Of a DNA stretch of 64,000 bases, positions 12,512 through 24,200 are shown in pieces. The notes beneath the pieces were generated by a model, which searched no databases, was not told the origin of the DNA, and saw nothing but the letters and a program-made list of their open reading frames with translations. The DNA is from Chrysoporthe austroafricana (taxonomy: Eukaryota > Ascomycota > Sordariomycetes > Diaporthales > Cryphonectriaceae), in the NCBI GenBank assembly GCA_001051155.2, contig JYIP02000001.1, positions 2,790,001-2,854,000 on the forward strand, read 5' to 3'. A program made the translations under genes and the position numbers. The number at the start of each line of letters is the position of its first letter. The first letter of the stretch is position 1.

Positions 12512-13041
12512 TCTGTTTGCAGGATTGTGTATAAGTATGATTTGGTTTCAGACTCGTGGCAATAGAAGGTTTGGCTGGTCAACACTTTATCTGTCGTCCT
12601 TTGGTGGTAGATGGGTTGCATAGCAGCTCTTGTCGTCATTTCAATTAACAAAACGCGCTTCTTCGCGACGCGTTGACTGGTGGGAGGGTCCTTCCCAGGG
12701 ACCGGCAGGGATCTACAGTGCGAGCCACTGCACTAGGCCACAAGAGGCAACTAACAAAACAGCAGCCAAAACCCAGACACGCCAGAGTCAGCAGTGGAAA
12801 TGGAATTGGCTCACCATAGTATAGCATCCTACTAAAATTGTTTGCTCTCTTCATTTAATCGTTGACTAGTATCAACGTGCTTTTGCAATATGCCTCAGAA
12901 CAAGCTACTGCTGTCTTGGAACAGGGTTGCGCTCCCTCTTCTCAAGTCGTAAACAACCAAAGCATCCACTGGAATTATGTACATCGAATTTTCTCTGTGC
13001 CCAGAATTAAACATGCCGATTGTATCTCGCGTGGTCTGTGT
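12512..13041. other. DPB2 promoter region
   Basis: Non-coding stretch of 530 nt between the divergent side of DPB2 and the 3' end of the cutinase gene. It contains a palindromic ACGCGT at 12668-12673 and an AACGCGC at about 12651-12657, both MCB-like, about 140-160 nt upstream of the DPB2 ATG. Nothing else is recognised. Confidence 0.5.
12668..12673. promoter_or_regulatory. MCB-like ACGCGT upstream of DPB2
   Basis: Perfect ACGCGT, 157 nt upstream of the DPB2 ATG. This is the core recognised by the MBF (Mbp1/Swi6) factor that drives G1/S transcription of replication genes in yeasts. A six-base site is expected about 15 times by chance in a window this size, so only its position supports function. 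Confidence 0.4.
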
Positions 13042-13868
13042 TCAGGATACTGAGTATCCCAGTTCTTCGGCAACCCATTGCGCTGCTGCATCAGCGTCCT
13101 CTTGGTAGTCCAGATGTGCCGGCGTGACAATGCTCGTGCCTTTGCAGATCCCGTCGAGTGGGTGGCAGATGACATGCACCTTGGAGGATGGAATATCGCC
13201 GACAGCCTCGCCATCATCTGGGTCTCCAAAGATGAGGACTAAACGGCGTTTTGTCTATCAGCTGATGGCCCCGGCCGAGTACTATGGTATTTGGATCCGG
13301 GAAAGCGAGGGGCGACAAGGCTTACCAGCGGCAACGAAGTCAGTGACCTCGGTTGAGAGCATATCCGCGGCGTTATGGACAAGCTGCCCACCCTGGCTGT
13401 ACCCAGACAGCACGAGGAGGGTGTCTGGGCACTGCTCATAGGCCTAGATCAACGTCAGCCCAACAAATGTCTCTGGAGACTTGCTCTATCAGTCTGTCCA
13501 CATACGAGATTCGTCAGGTTCACCATGAGGGCACTTCCTGCCGGGTCACCTCCCTCTTCGAATCCGGCGACGTCCGCAGAATAGTTGACACCCTGAGCAG
13601 CCAGGTCGTTGATGCCAACATAGACTCCGAGGTCGTCAAGGAATTCCGGACCGACGTCCGTAGGCTCACCAATATTGCCCTGTTGGTCGGTGCCGCGGGC
13701 GTAGATGACGGTCACGTCCCTGCAGGCTGTGCCGTCCGTGAGCTGGTCCGCGTACAGATCTGTGTAGTTGCGGCGGACAAGGGAGCGCGCCTCGAAGTCG
13801 TAGGCCGGCGCCGCAACAGCGATACCCAAGCTCAGGACGAACGAGACTGAAGTGAGGATGGCCTTCAT
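13042..13868 (-). CDS. Secreted cutinase (carbohydrate esterase family 5)
   Basis: Three exons, 13506-13868, 13326-13443 and 13042-13238, with introns of 62 and 87 nt (GTATGT...CTAG and GTAAGC...TTTAG), give 225 residues. Cutinases hydrolyse ester bonds of plant cutin and other polyesters outside the cell. A signal peptide (MKAILTSVSFVLSLGIAVAA) is followed by a short propeptide-like region. The catalytic triad fits the family: Ser137 in GYSQGG, Asp189 in HPLDGIC, and His202 in AHLDY, with the usual 13-residue Asp-His spacing. Four cysteines (49, 126, 185, 192) match the two conserved disulfides. ARGTDQQGNIG is the usual oxyanion-hole region. The length is normal and nothing is broken. It sits alone between DPB2 and SPC98, and its placement suggests no partner. 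It may act in plant-surface degradation or saprotrophy; the sequence does not show which. Confidence 0.95.
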
Positions 13869-15035
13869 CTTGATACAGCACGTTGCGCGCGGTGAACGTG
13901 GCCTGGTGGACGACTAAGTGGGGGAATCCCGGAGGCTTGAAGCTGCACTCGCCATGGAATCTGCATACTTGCGGCATAATGCGCAGGATATAAATATTAA
14001 GAGTCTCATGAAATTTCTCCTATGATGCGCCAGGCTGTAGCTGCGGACGGCGGCATCTGCATGAAATTTGTCATCGGGACCGGCTACCCATCAAGGAAGT
14101 CGACAAGGGCTCCAGAGGAGTGAATTCACCGCAAAGCGTGGCTCGCAGATCTCACCTGCCCTTTGCGGCCTTCCCCGGATTTTGGGTCTCATTTTTGGTG
14201 CCCTGGATTTCTTGTTGAGATCTCACGACCTTCCTATGCATGTTAGAGAGATCACCCATAACGTCGAGAGTTAGCGCAGGCCAGTAACGCTGAACTCGCT
14301 GTCTCGGCGATCTGTTTCCTTTGTTGAGAGACATTAACCTATATCAGTAGGTCAACTCGACTAACTGGTAGATGTTATTTTGCCGAGGCTATAGAATATA
14401 GTGGCACACGTAATGGACCTGCAAAGTGTGCCGTCTACCAGACTTTTCGTCGTGGTCCGTCGTCACTATTTCCCGACCGGCAACGGGTCGAAGCGAAGCG
14501 TGGCTCGCCCCACAGCCTAAGAAAGGAGCCGTGAACATTGCATAAGCAAAGCCGATTTCTTCAGATCTACGCCTTCTCTGCATCTCTGACTTTTGCGACA
14601 AGTCATAGGTGTAGGAAATTTGGCCTTTATTCTTACAAGGTAGAACACTCGTTCGGACATTTGCAATGCCGTGCAGCGTACGGCTTGGGAGGCGAGGCTA
14701 GTAATCGTGAGGACGATAGACATTGCGCACCGCGGCTAGGGCAATAATGGTGAGAAGACAAGTTCAAGTCTTCCTTTCCTCATCGACAGCAACTCAAAAG
14801 AGACGGTAGTGTCTGCTGAAGTGGCGTCACACCTTACAAAAAGCTTTAGGTTGAGTATTTGGTATCATCGTCTCATTCCAAGCGTAGTTCCAAAGTTCTC
14901 AAAGTCGAGATATTGAACGCCATGACCTTCCTGTACACGTACATAAACACCAAGCTAGGTCCAACACAGCTGTTGGATGGTGGCTCAGCCACATGGCCAA
15001 CACGACCTCATGCCATCTAGCCCCATTTACTTCGC
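13869..15035. other. Cutinase promoter and intergenic region
   Basis: About 1.17 kb. A TATA-like run (plus ATATAAATATTA at 13988-13999) lies about 120 nt upstream of the cutinase ATG and could serve the minus strand. Short open frames here have no recognisable features. Confidence 0.45.
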
Positions 15036-17938
15036 TCATGCTATTCTTGTCCTATCAATCTCAGTCCTCGCCGTCCCGGGGACCGCCGACCCGGGTACAG
15101 CTGCGGCCGTCCCCGCCACCTGGTGCCTACTCGACTTTGGTCTTGTAGGCACATACGCATCGTTGAAGTTCATCGCGACGCCCAAGAAGCGCATATCCAC
15201 ATCAGGCTGGTACGCCAGGTCTCCCAGCAGAGCGCACAGCTTCTTCTGGAACGCAGTGGCCAACAGCTTCAGCCGCTCTTGTAATGCGGGAAATTCTGAG
15301 ACCAGCCCGGCCCCGGCAGAATCGAACGAGGCAAAAGGGTCGTCAAAGGTCGACGCCTCGACGACGGGCGTGTTGGGCTGCGAGCCGCGGGTGGATGTTG
15401 CCGCTGAGGCTGTCTTCATATGTCCCTGCTGGCGGGATGGGAAGAGTTGCCGGCGAAAGCCCGTACTTGTGCCCGAAGCGGCTGTGGAAGTTGTGCGTAC
15501 GTCCGTCTCCTGCCGGCGCGTGAATTCCGAGACGGACCATGAGTATAATCCGTCGACAGAGTCTCTATACGATAGCATGTTGTCGAGGATATCCTTCAAC
15601 TGGACGAGGTAGCCGTTTCGGTCCTCGCTCCCCGCAGTTTGCTCATGATATGTCTTTCGCTTAGCGCCCAGCAGACCTTTGCGGGTGATCGAGTTGAGGA
15701 ACTTGGAGTGTGCTTTTATCAAGTCGTCCAGTGTGCAGCCGTCCTTCGCAATGCCTTTCTGAAGTTCGTCCCAGCTCGACTCGATCACTTCGAACAGAAT
15801 GTAGTACTGCAGCTGGCCGACGAAGTGAATCATCTCGGCCAACACACCGCGGGTAGACTTCCATGTCTCAAGCACTGCGGCATCGTTTGTCTGCAGAACA
15901 CCTCGCGCTCCCGTCATGCACCGCCGCCAGGTAGAAGAGAGTCCAAACTCAACGCGCTTGATCTTCCAGAGAAAGTTGAACACCTTGAGATATTGCTTGT
16001 TACCCCACTCGGTGACGACAACATCCGTCGGTGCGTCGACCTTGTATTCCAGAGTGAAGCAATCCCAACCTATGTCGCCGTGGGATAGCTGCAACATACG
16101 TGCATCGAGGCGGCGAAGGACTTCAGGAGAGTCGTACTGGGCGTTGGAGCCTCGAATGGCGTGTTCTAGCTGGGCAGTGAGGGTATGGCGATATTGTGCG
16201 CCGGCTGGTCGGTCGAGGTTGGCTGCAAGGGATTCCATAAGCAGGGCGATGAAGTCACCCTGGCCCAACAGGAGATAGCTCTTCAGAGCCTTGAGATGGT
16301 GGAAGAGGTGGAATTTGCCGGTCATCAGATCCATGAGACGCTCCATCGTAGTCTTGTACGCCTCGTCGATCCATGCTTCAAGCGTCGCCGTGTCTCCATA
16401 TCGAAGTTCTTTGGATGAAGACTTTGAGTAGTCATCTACCCATGGAGCGTCGCCACAGGAATGCCTGATGAAGTTGAGTGACTTGCCGATCAAGAAGACC
16501 TTCTGGGCGAAGTCGTCAGTGATGATGCTCGGGATCATGCCCTTCTCGACCTCATATTTGTCGTTCCAGACACTACTCATGCCACGAGCTTTGAGATCCT
16601 GTCGCTCCTCATCATTAGGATCCTGTTCCCTGACGAAGAACTCTCGGTAAGGATCCTGCAGTTCTCCATCATATATCCAATGTCGAAGTATGTCATAAAA
16701 TGGTCTTGTCACGGAGCCCAGAAGACGCTCTGCAAAAGCAGCAACAATCGGATCGCCATGAGAAGTCGAGAAGCCGTGAATCAACGATATCAGCTGGCCG
16801 CCTTTTTTGCTTTTCGACTCTTCTGCGATTAGACTCAGAAGACGTAAGCCCATTGTTGCCTCTCGAGTCCAGACAACAATCCGTTTCAATGTCACTCCAG
16901 CCTTCCCTATTCCACTCCGCGGCGCGGACTCGTCTAACGAGGATAGTGCGCGCCGTATTTGACCTTCCAAAGTCGCAACCAGGCTCAGGTATGCCCTCAG
17001 CTCCCCATTCACTGCAGCTCGCAAGCTTTGCCCCAAAAGCCCCCCCGCAGGCGTCTTCACCCATTCTGTGAGACTCTTGCACAAGAGGGATGGCTCAGCC
17101 AGGCTGTGTAGCAGGGAGATCAGGGGAGGAGGGAGTGTAGGCGGTAATTTCAAACTATTCTCTTTGGCGAATGGCAGGCAGGTCGAAGACAGTCCCTGCA
17201 GTGTGAACGGTAGATCCCTTAAAAGTGAGGTTTCCGGGGGGATCAACTGGGTCTGATTGTCGGAGAGAAACTTGGATTTTAAGGTGACATCTCTGGCATC
17301 GGCAACCTCCTCATCCTCGCCCTCGTCTCTCGACTCATCTGGACCCCGTCTCGCCTCCTCCGGTGGGAATGTCTTCAGGCCGCTGGGCTGAAAAGCTTCC
17401 CGGAACTGCTCGTCGTCCGTGAAGGCTGTTCTTGACAATTGTGAGGTCTGCTCTGTCTCGCTACGTCGTATAGCTTCCAACCTCTTATTTTGAGCGACTC
17501 GTCTGAAAGCCTCTAGTGGCAGGGGCTCGTCAGGATCTGGGGAGTCGGCGAGCTGATACAAGAGGTACAGGATTGCCCATTTCTGCTGCAAAACCGGGAC
17601 AGACAGCAGTCGCGTATAGAGGTTTGTAAATCGTAGGGCTGCACTTGGGTTGGTCTGGACCAGCTTCTTCTTAATCAGATCGTGAGCGTGGTTGCTGTCG
17701 GCGGAGATGGCGGGGGATGAGGTACTGCGACACACAAGGTCAACGGAGTCCAGGGACTGAAAGGTACGTGGCGCATGGGTGTCTCTTACTCATTCAGGAT
17801 CGCATGTGCCAGATCGATATGCTCGTCCACTGTCTCTTGGACGAATTCCCTGTCCTCCTCTCTTCTGGCCTTGGGGATGATGTGCCCTACGAGCTGCTTG
17901 ATACCGGCGTCGACATGCTTCTGATTGTTGCGCGACAT
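15036..17938 (-). CDS. SPC98: Gamma-tubulin complex component 3 (Spc98/GCP3/Alp6)
   Basis: Two exons, 17790-17938 and 15036-17724, with a 65-nt intron (GTAAGAG...TCGCAG), give 945 residues. GCP3 pairs with GCP2 and binds gamma-tubulin to nucleate microtubules at the spindle pole body. The short first exon encodes MSRNNQKHVDAGIKQLVGHI. The GRIP1 region contains QQKWAILYLLYQLADSPDP, close to the GCP3 signature LKNKWSILYLLLSLSEDPR. Further GCP3 features are RPFYDILRHWIYDGELQDPYREFFV (about residue 390) and, in GRIP2, GWDCFTLEYKVDAP and YLKVFNFLWKIKRVEF (about 640-690), then MIHFVGQLQYYILFEVIESSWDEL. The C-terminal tail after RFLGVAMNFNDAY is short, Ala/Pro/Gly-rich and degenerate. The length matches fungal orthologues. 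It shares an 860-bp divergent promoter with HFI1. Confidence 0.95.
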
Positions 17939-18795
17939 GGTCGCATTTTGCCGGAGATGACCGAGAGAAAACACCGACAACGCACGCACTGAGGGGTTCC
18001 TGTAGGGCGAGAAGTCGAGAAGGGAGCAGTAATGACTCCGACGGCGCAACAGAGCGCAGCGCAAGCGTGATGTATGTCAAGGTGGATGTTGACTTTAACC
18101 TTACGCGTCTGATGGTGCAGTACGCGCTGCCCCAGGCGGTAGACTTGGCAGTTTGGGAGGCTGCATGTAGACTGGATTTGGCGGCTGTACGGATGCGCCC
18201 AGTCCTCGCAGCTCTACTTCCTGCAGACCACCGAAGTATGCGCAAACCACGGCTTGGGTCATATCTCTCACTTTAGCATTATAGAAGAGCAGCCACTCGT
18301 ACACAAGAAGCGGTCGAAATCAAGTAGTGGAGTAGTGGACACAGAACTCCTGTGTTGCGAGGACCTGCGCAAGCACGTTCACTTGCGCCTGTTCTAGTAG
18401 TGCAGACCACTTGCATCCCCCAGGGCTCCCCTAAGTGATCTGCACGGGGCGGTTGCGGCACATTCTCTCGGCTAGGCTTAGGCTAGGCTGCGGCGCTGGG
18501 TTTCCGCCCAGGTGTGCCCTCGGTGCGACTCGTGCGGCCATCTCGTAACGCAGCTCGATTCCAACCTCCTCCATCATCAGCCCCAAAGTCACCATCCATC
18601 TTCATCCCTCCACCGGCCTAATTCATCAATTCAAGTTGAGAATCATGATCGCATAGCTCCGGGCTTTCGTCTCATGCACTGATTGTCGAACCTGCCGCGA
18701 GGCGGTAGGCACATTCTCTGCAGGCGACGTCGCCAGCTACAGCCCTCCGTTCACTCTCGATCGCGCCCGCCAGAACCCCCCCCCCCCAAGCCAAA
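17939..18795. promoter_or_regulatory. Divergent promoter of SPC98 and HFI1
   Basis: Intergenic region between two divergently transcribed genes. It contains an ACGCGT at about 18103-18108, 165 nt upstream of the SPC98 start, and a run of 12 C at 18776-18787 ending 8 nt before the HFI1 ATG, which would lie in the HFI1 leader. No reading frame here is convincing. Confidence 0.5.
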
Positions 18796-20357
18796 ATGCC
18801 TGACATCAACCCAGCCGATCTGTCGCGACCGGCCGTCAGCCTCTCGACACCCACCCTCTCATCCAAGACCATAACCGTATCTACGCCCTCTGCAAACCTC
18901 AAGCCCGTCAAGACTAGTCAAATAATACCTGCACGAATCGACCTCGAGCCCATATATACCGCCCTCAAGTCCGCCATCGGGAATGAACAATGGGCAACGT
19001 ATAAGGAATCATTGACCCAGTTCTTCATCGGTCGGTCCATTCTCGAGTCGTTCAACTCTCTCGTTTGCTGGGACAATTCTGACTATTTCATTATAGGTCG
19101 ACTGAACCAATGCGAATTCTCGGAACGGATCGAATCCATAATCACGTCTCCCAATGGCGAGAAGGAACATCTACACAACCAGCTTCTCACCGCACTCTAT
19201 GCCAATGTCACCCGTGAGATGCCCGACCAGGGCCTGGCCCCTTGGGTCAGTGCCAATGACAAGCCGGCAGTTGGCGCGGGGAGCAAGCCCGTGTCTGGTG
19301 ATGCGGCAGAGAGGCGGTTGAAGGCGGAGGTCATGCAGCTACCCAGTCGTGATCGAAGACGAATTAAAGACCTTCAACAAAACGATGTGCGTTGGGCCAA
19401 CCCCAGCCTAAACGGTTGTCTCTTGGCTTAATACCAATAATGCTGACATTAGCACACCCAGGTCGATCCATACGCCTCCATGGCTGATCTCTTCACCGAA
19501 CATCACCAGCGCACGAAACGCCCTCGACTTGCCGAGGACAGCGCGCCGAGTAGCGGTCTGAACATGAGTACGTTGGAGCACTGCAGGCGCTACTTTCGAC
19601 ATGTTTGCTGACAGATGCACCAGATCGAGAACAAGATATCAGGAAGCGACACTTGAATCCCCTTGCGCTTGAATCAGGGGAATTTCCCGAGGTTGGCTAT
19701 ATCGATTCACGCATGCTACCGTACTGCTACGAGGCCGGTCTGGAATCTGCTGCCCCAGACTCTGCTCAATTGGTATCAGCTGCAACCGAATCGTTCATCA
19801 AGGAGGTCTTGACTGCGGTATTCAGCAGAACCCGGAGCAACGGGCCGGGCGAGTCGGGCAGTGCCGGTTTCGGCACTGGCTCCGGCTGGATACAAACGTA
19901 CAAATACAAAAAACAACTATCCAAGGAAGAGGATGCGGCACAGCGAGGCGAGGTCTTGCGCGATAAGTGTGGCCTGCTGCCCATCGAGTCAAAACTTGCC
20001 GGCGAAAGAGGACCCTTGAGCATGGGCGACCTCTCTCTAGCGCTTGACGTTGCAGACTGCGGCATGTCTCAATTCCCGGTACTCGTCAGAGGCTTGCAAA
20101 ATAATTACCGCGACGGGGAATTAGAGCATCTTGACGACTACACGTTCATAGAAGGATACGAGAGGAAAACATCGAAGGACGGTGACGGCGATCTACCGAT
20201 GACTGGGACCGACAAGGGCAAACAGCCTCAATTACCAAACGGTGTGCCGCACAGTGAGGAGATGGACATTGACGCGGACTACTACTGGGCCGGTGCAGAT
20301 GACAGCGCCTTGGACGCTTTAGATGCCGTGCTGGACTCTACCTTGGCAGTCGCATAG
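18796..20357 (+). CDS. HFI1: SAGA subunit Hfi1/Ada1
   Basis: Four exons, 18796-19030, 19097-19386, 19462-19567 and 19615-20357, give 457 residues. Hfi1/Ada1 is a structural SAGA subunit whose histone fold pairs with Taf12. The N-terminal SAGA-binding helix region reads [45 protein letters not shown] once the first intron is removed. That intron (66 nt, GTCGGT...TTATAG, CTGAC branch) is in frame and has no stop, so an unspliced 479-residue form is also open; the continuous FIGRLNQxEF core is the reason to splice it. The other introns are 75 and 47 nt. The conserved end of the N-terminal domain ([26 protein letters not shown]) and the second domain ([16 protein letters not shown]...[12 protein letters not shown]) match the family. 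The C-terminus is acidic. Confidence 0.92.
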
Positions 20358-21260
20358 CGCACCTACTTGAACTGGTCAACATACACCAGACGAGACCGGA
20401 GTTTACCGAGGGCATGCAAAAGTTATTTCGTGGTTCTTGGCATCGGCGTTCTCGGCAGCGATTACAATACTCGGCACTCCAGGCCAGCAGCAAGGGACTC
20501 GTCAGTTGAGGCAGTCACGGAGACGACGGCTCATGAGCTCTTGTTCGATATCTAGTTGATTTTCTAGGATCTCTCGGCGTTTGAGGATATATGGCCTGCG
20601 GGTCTGGGTCGGGACAAAATTTGCTTTCAGGGACGATACCCAAAGGTGGAAGCATTGTGAAGGATTCACTCAAGGTGCCAATGTGATTGGCAGCGGGGCT
20701 AGGAAGGGCCTTTAACAGCAAGATCTTGTGACGATGGAAAGGTGCAATTGGGGCTTGAGGATCACTCAGTCCATCAAGTGCATAAGCTGCGTGATACATG
20801 GCACAGCTTTTCCCTCTGCGAGAATACTGTTCTGGTACTCTTATATTACAGGATCTTGTTGAGCCTAGGTGTGGCGAAAAGTAGTTTTTAAGATCCTGTG
20901 CAATCGTCACAGAAGAGTTGAGAGTGAAAATTGGATAGTCAAATCTGAAGACTCACTCGCGTTAGCTTTTGGAAATCCACTTGACGTCGGGAGCATGCAG
21001 CTCGGCACCTCCCGTAGGTTGTGCTCCGTAGATACGACCTACCCCTGCGTGACGCGCACAGGGGCTCGACGTCGCGTAAACGAACCAAGACGCGTTTTCC
21101 CCCACAGTACTTCCCACTCCCACATCAAGCTACCACTGTCCGTACATTTCCAACAGCAAGAGAACCAACCGATCGAAACCATGTTCTTCATATGATATCT
21201 GATCATATCCACGCCATATGTCAAATTCACTGAAGCCTGCATCTTCTTCCACGACACATC
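20358..21260. promoter_or_regulatory. HFI1 3' region and MRC1 promoter
   Basis: About 900 nt without a gene. The right part has a perfect ACGCGT (21090-21095) with GACGCGC and GTCGCGT nearby (21050-21080), a small cluster of MCB-like cores 165-210 nt upstream of the MRC1 ATG. Two pyrimidine-rich stretches precede the start codon. Confidence 0.45.
21090..21095. promoter_or_regulatory. MCB-like ACGCGT upstream of MRC1
   Basis: Perfect ACGCGT 166 nt before the MRC1 ATG, with two related GCGC-containing cores within 45 nt to the left. MRC1 is an MBF-controlled G1/S gene in fission yeast, so the position makes sense, but a single hexamer is weak evidence. Confidence 0.4.
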
Positions 21261-24200
21261 ATGGCTTCATCTCAACCTTCCACTTCCTCCCCTGCCCGGA
21301 GCACCACATCCCCCGGACACTTTGAGTTGTCGCCGCAGTCGAGGCTCAAAAAATTGCTGGCGACTGTGGACAGTGACTCGGACGATGATGCGCCAAAATT
21401 CACAGCAATAAAGTCGCAGTTGCCCCGGCAAAACTCTCCTTCGCCGATTCATGGCAACGACGCGCCCGGGCATAGTCCCGAAGAAGAGGACGATGACGAT
21501 GCTATTGTACGGCCCAGAGGACGGCTCGCCTCTCGGATGCAGGGCGGGGTCACGGACGATTCGAATAGCTCGAGGCAACACTCGAAAGATCTATCTAAGA
21601 AAGACGTGACCGAGGGTCACACCGCGGATATCCATATGGCAGGGTCTAGTGGAGACACAACAAGCAGTAATGTCGATATCGTTCGCCCGCGAGGACGCCT
21701 TGCTTCGCGTCTTCATGGAGGCCTCGAGTCCGCAGATGGCCATCCGAAAACACAAGAGACAGAGTCGCCGCCGAGTATTTCCAGCCCAAGACAGTCAGCA
21801 GAGAACAGTCAAGACGTTGAGATGGCCGATGATGACGAAGACGTTCCCGTCCAGTCCAGAAAATTAAAACCTAGGCACCGACAGAGCGGGACCCCAGAGC
21901 TCAGTGACATATCACCTCAAGGAGAGGCATCACCCGGCCTGTTCGTCACTCCCTCCAAGCCACCACCTTCTGCTCAGGAGAGCCCTGCTAGGGACTCGGA
22001 AAGCGACGCAGACCTCCCAGCCATCAAGAGCGACCGCTTCAAAGCCCTTGTCGAGAAGAAGCGAAAAGAGCGTCTCGCTCGCGAGGCGGAGGAGGTTCGG
22101 AAGAAGGAAGCCCGTGCCGCGGCACTGGAAGAGTTGGGCGACGACAACGATGATGACGTCTCCGATATCACCGACGACGAAGGCGGTCGCAAGCTCACCC
22201 AGAGGCAGCAGCCCCGTCCTTCGCGCAAGGCTAGCAAGAAGGCCGTAGAGGAGATGAATCGCGAGACGCAGCGCATGCAGCGTGCGATGCAACTCGCTCA
22301 CGAGGCCAAAACCAAGAAGAAGATCGCGAAGTCCTCGCTCTTCGAGAGGTTCAACTTCAACCCCGGCGGAAACCCGCCGCCGAAGGAGAGCTCGAGCCGG
22401 CCGCAGACGCCTACGTCTACGAAAAGCACAGATGCTGAGATGCATGATGTGGGGACCCCTCCGAGCTCACCTCCTGTGCGTGTAGATGATGTATTGGGTA
22501 AGGGTCTGGAGGCGGTACAGACGCAGGCTGGAAAAATTGCTCCTGCACATGCCACGACAACCAATGAGGGGTTGGGGCAAGACGAAAGTGCAGACTTATC
22601 TGACAGCATGGACCTGCAAGCCTTCGCGCGCAGACCTCTTGACAAGGGCAAAGGCAAAGCCACTTCTCCAGACCTTCAAGCCCAGTCTCCTGTCAAAACT
22701 GCACCGAAGCGACAAGTTCGAGTCAAATTTCCTCCAATTCAAGCCAATCCAGTCTCCCTCGGCTCTGACGACGAAGAAGAGCTCGTGATAGTCAACGGAA
22801 AGAATAGCAAGCTCAACGCTTTGTTTGACCGAATTCCCACGAGCAAAGCTAGGGAATCTAAATCGCTCCGCCTTCTACGACAGCTCGCCCATCTCGATTC
22901 TCCTGAGCGCAAGGCCCACAAGAAGACCGACAAATCAGCAATGACGCCTGGCGAGCTTCAGGCTCACCTCCAGCAGCGCGCCCGAGAGCAGGCGAAGCTC
23001 GAGCGTGAGCGGCGGCTGGAGGTGCTCAGGGCGAAAGGCATCCATATCCAGACCGAGGAGGAGCGCGAGCGTGATCGCGAACAAATCGAGGATATGGTGG
23101 CACGTGCAAGACGGGAGGCTGAGGAGCTCATGCTGCGCGAGAGGGAGGAAGCGAAGAAAGAGAAGAGTGCTAGCAGGGACGATCCCTTAGCTTGGGACGA
23201 CAGTGGGAGCGACGACGACTACGAAGAACATGAAATGGAAGCTGAGGACGAGAATGAGGCCGACGTTGAGCTATCTGGCTCTGAAGAGGAAGACAATGCA
23301 GAGGCCGTGATTTTTGACGATGATGACGACGAGCGAGAAGAGGATGCGGAGTCTGAGGCTAAGGATACACCAAAGAAGCCTTCGGCTGTGCAAAATTTAG
23401 TCCACGGTGCCGCAAGCGAAGCTTCAGGAAGCGAGGACTCGGTGTCGGAGACTGAGCAGTCCTGGGTTGACCCTGACGAGGAGGAAGAAAAGCACCGCTG
23501 GGGTGTTGAGCCCGATGATGGAATGGACGAATTGCCAGCGTTTGTGCAAGCCCTTCGCCCCAAGAGGCCTCTCGCTGTCGTTTCAGACGATGAGGATCTC
23601 GAGGTCAAGGCGACTCCCAAACCGTTGAAGACCCACAGTATCGACTTCACGCCTAAACCAGGTTCCACTCGAACCGCCAATTTCACGCCTGGACCCAACA
23701 AGAATACCTCGCCTGAAATCCCAACTTCTGTCCTGCGATCTGCTACGAAGACCTTTATCCCTGGGTTGCCAGTCGATGTTGGTGGCCCCGCAGGACTAGG
23801 CCTCACCCAAATATTTGCTGGGACAATGGACGACAGCCAAGCAGGTCCTCTGCTGTCACCGTCACAGCCCATGCCTACTTTTGACAATTTCCCAGACTCG
23901 CAGTTCTCGCAGAATGTCAGCGAGTCTTCGGACGCCATGATCCTGGACAGTCAGAATGTCCCGGCCACTCAAACAGAGACGCAAGGCAGTGGGGAGGAGA
24001 CGCAGATTCGGCTTGACTTCACTCAGTCTCAAACTCATGGCCTTGATAGTCTATTGAGGGATGATCTTGCTACTCAGCCTTCCCAGTTGATAAATCCCAC
24101 CCAAGACGGTGGCTTCCAGGACTGGACTCCTCTGAAGCAGAGATTCGTCGACCCGCCCGTATCAACTATTGACACCGTGGTTCACGACACAAGCCCGACC

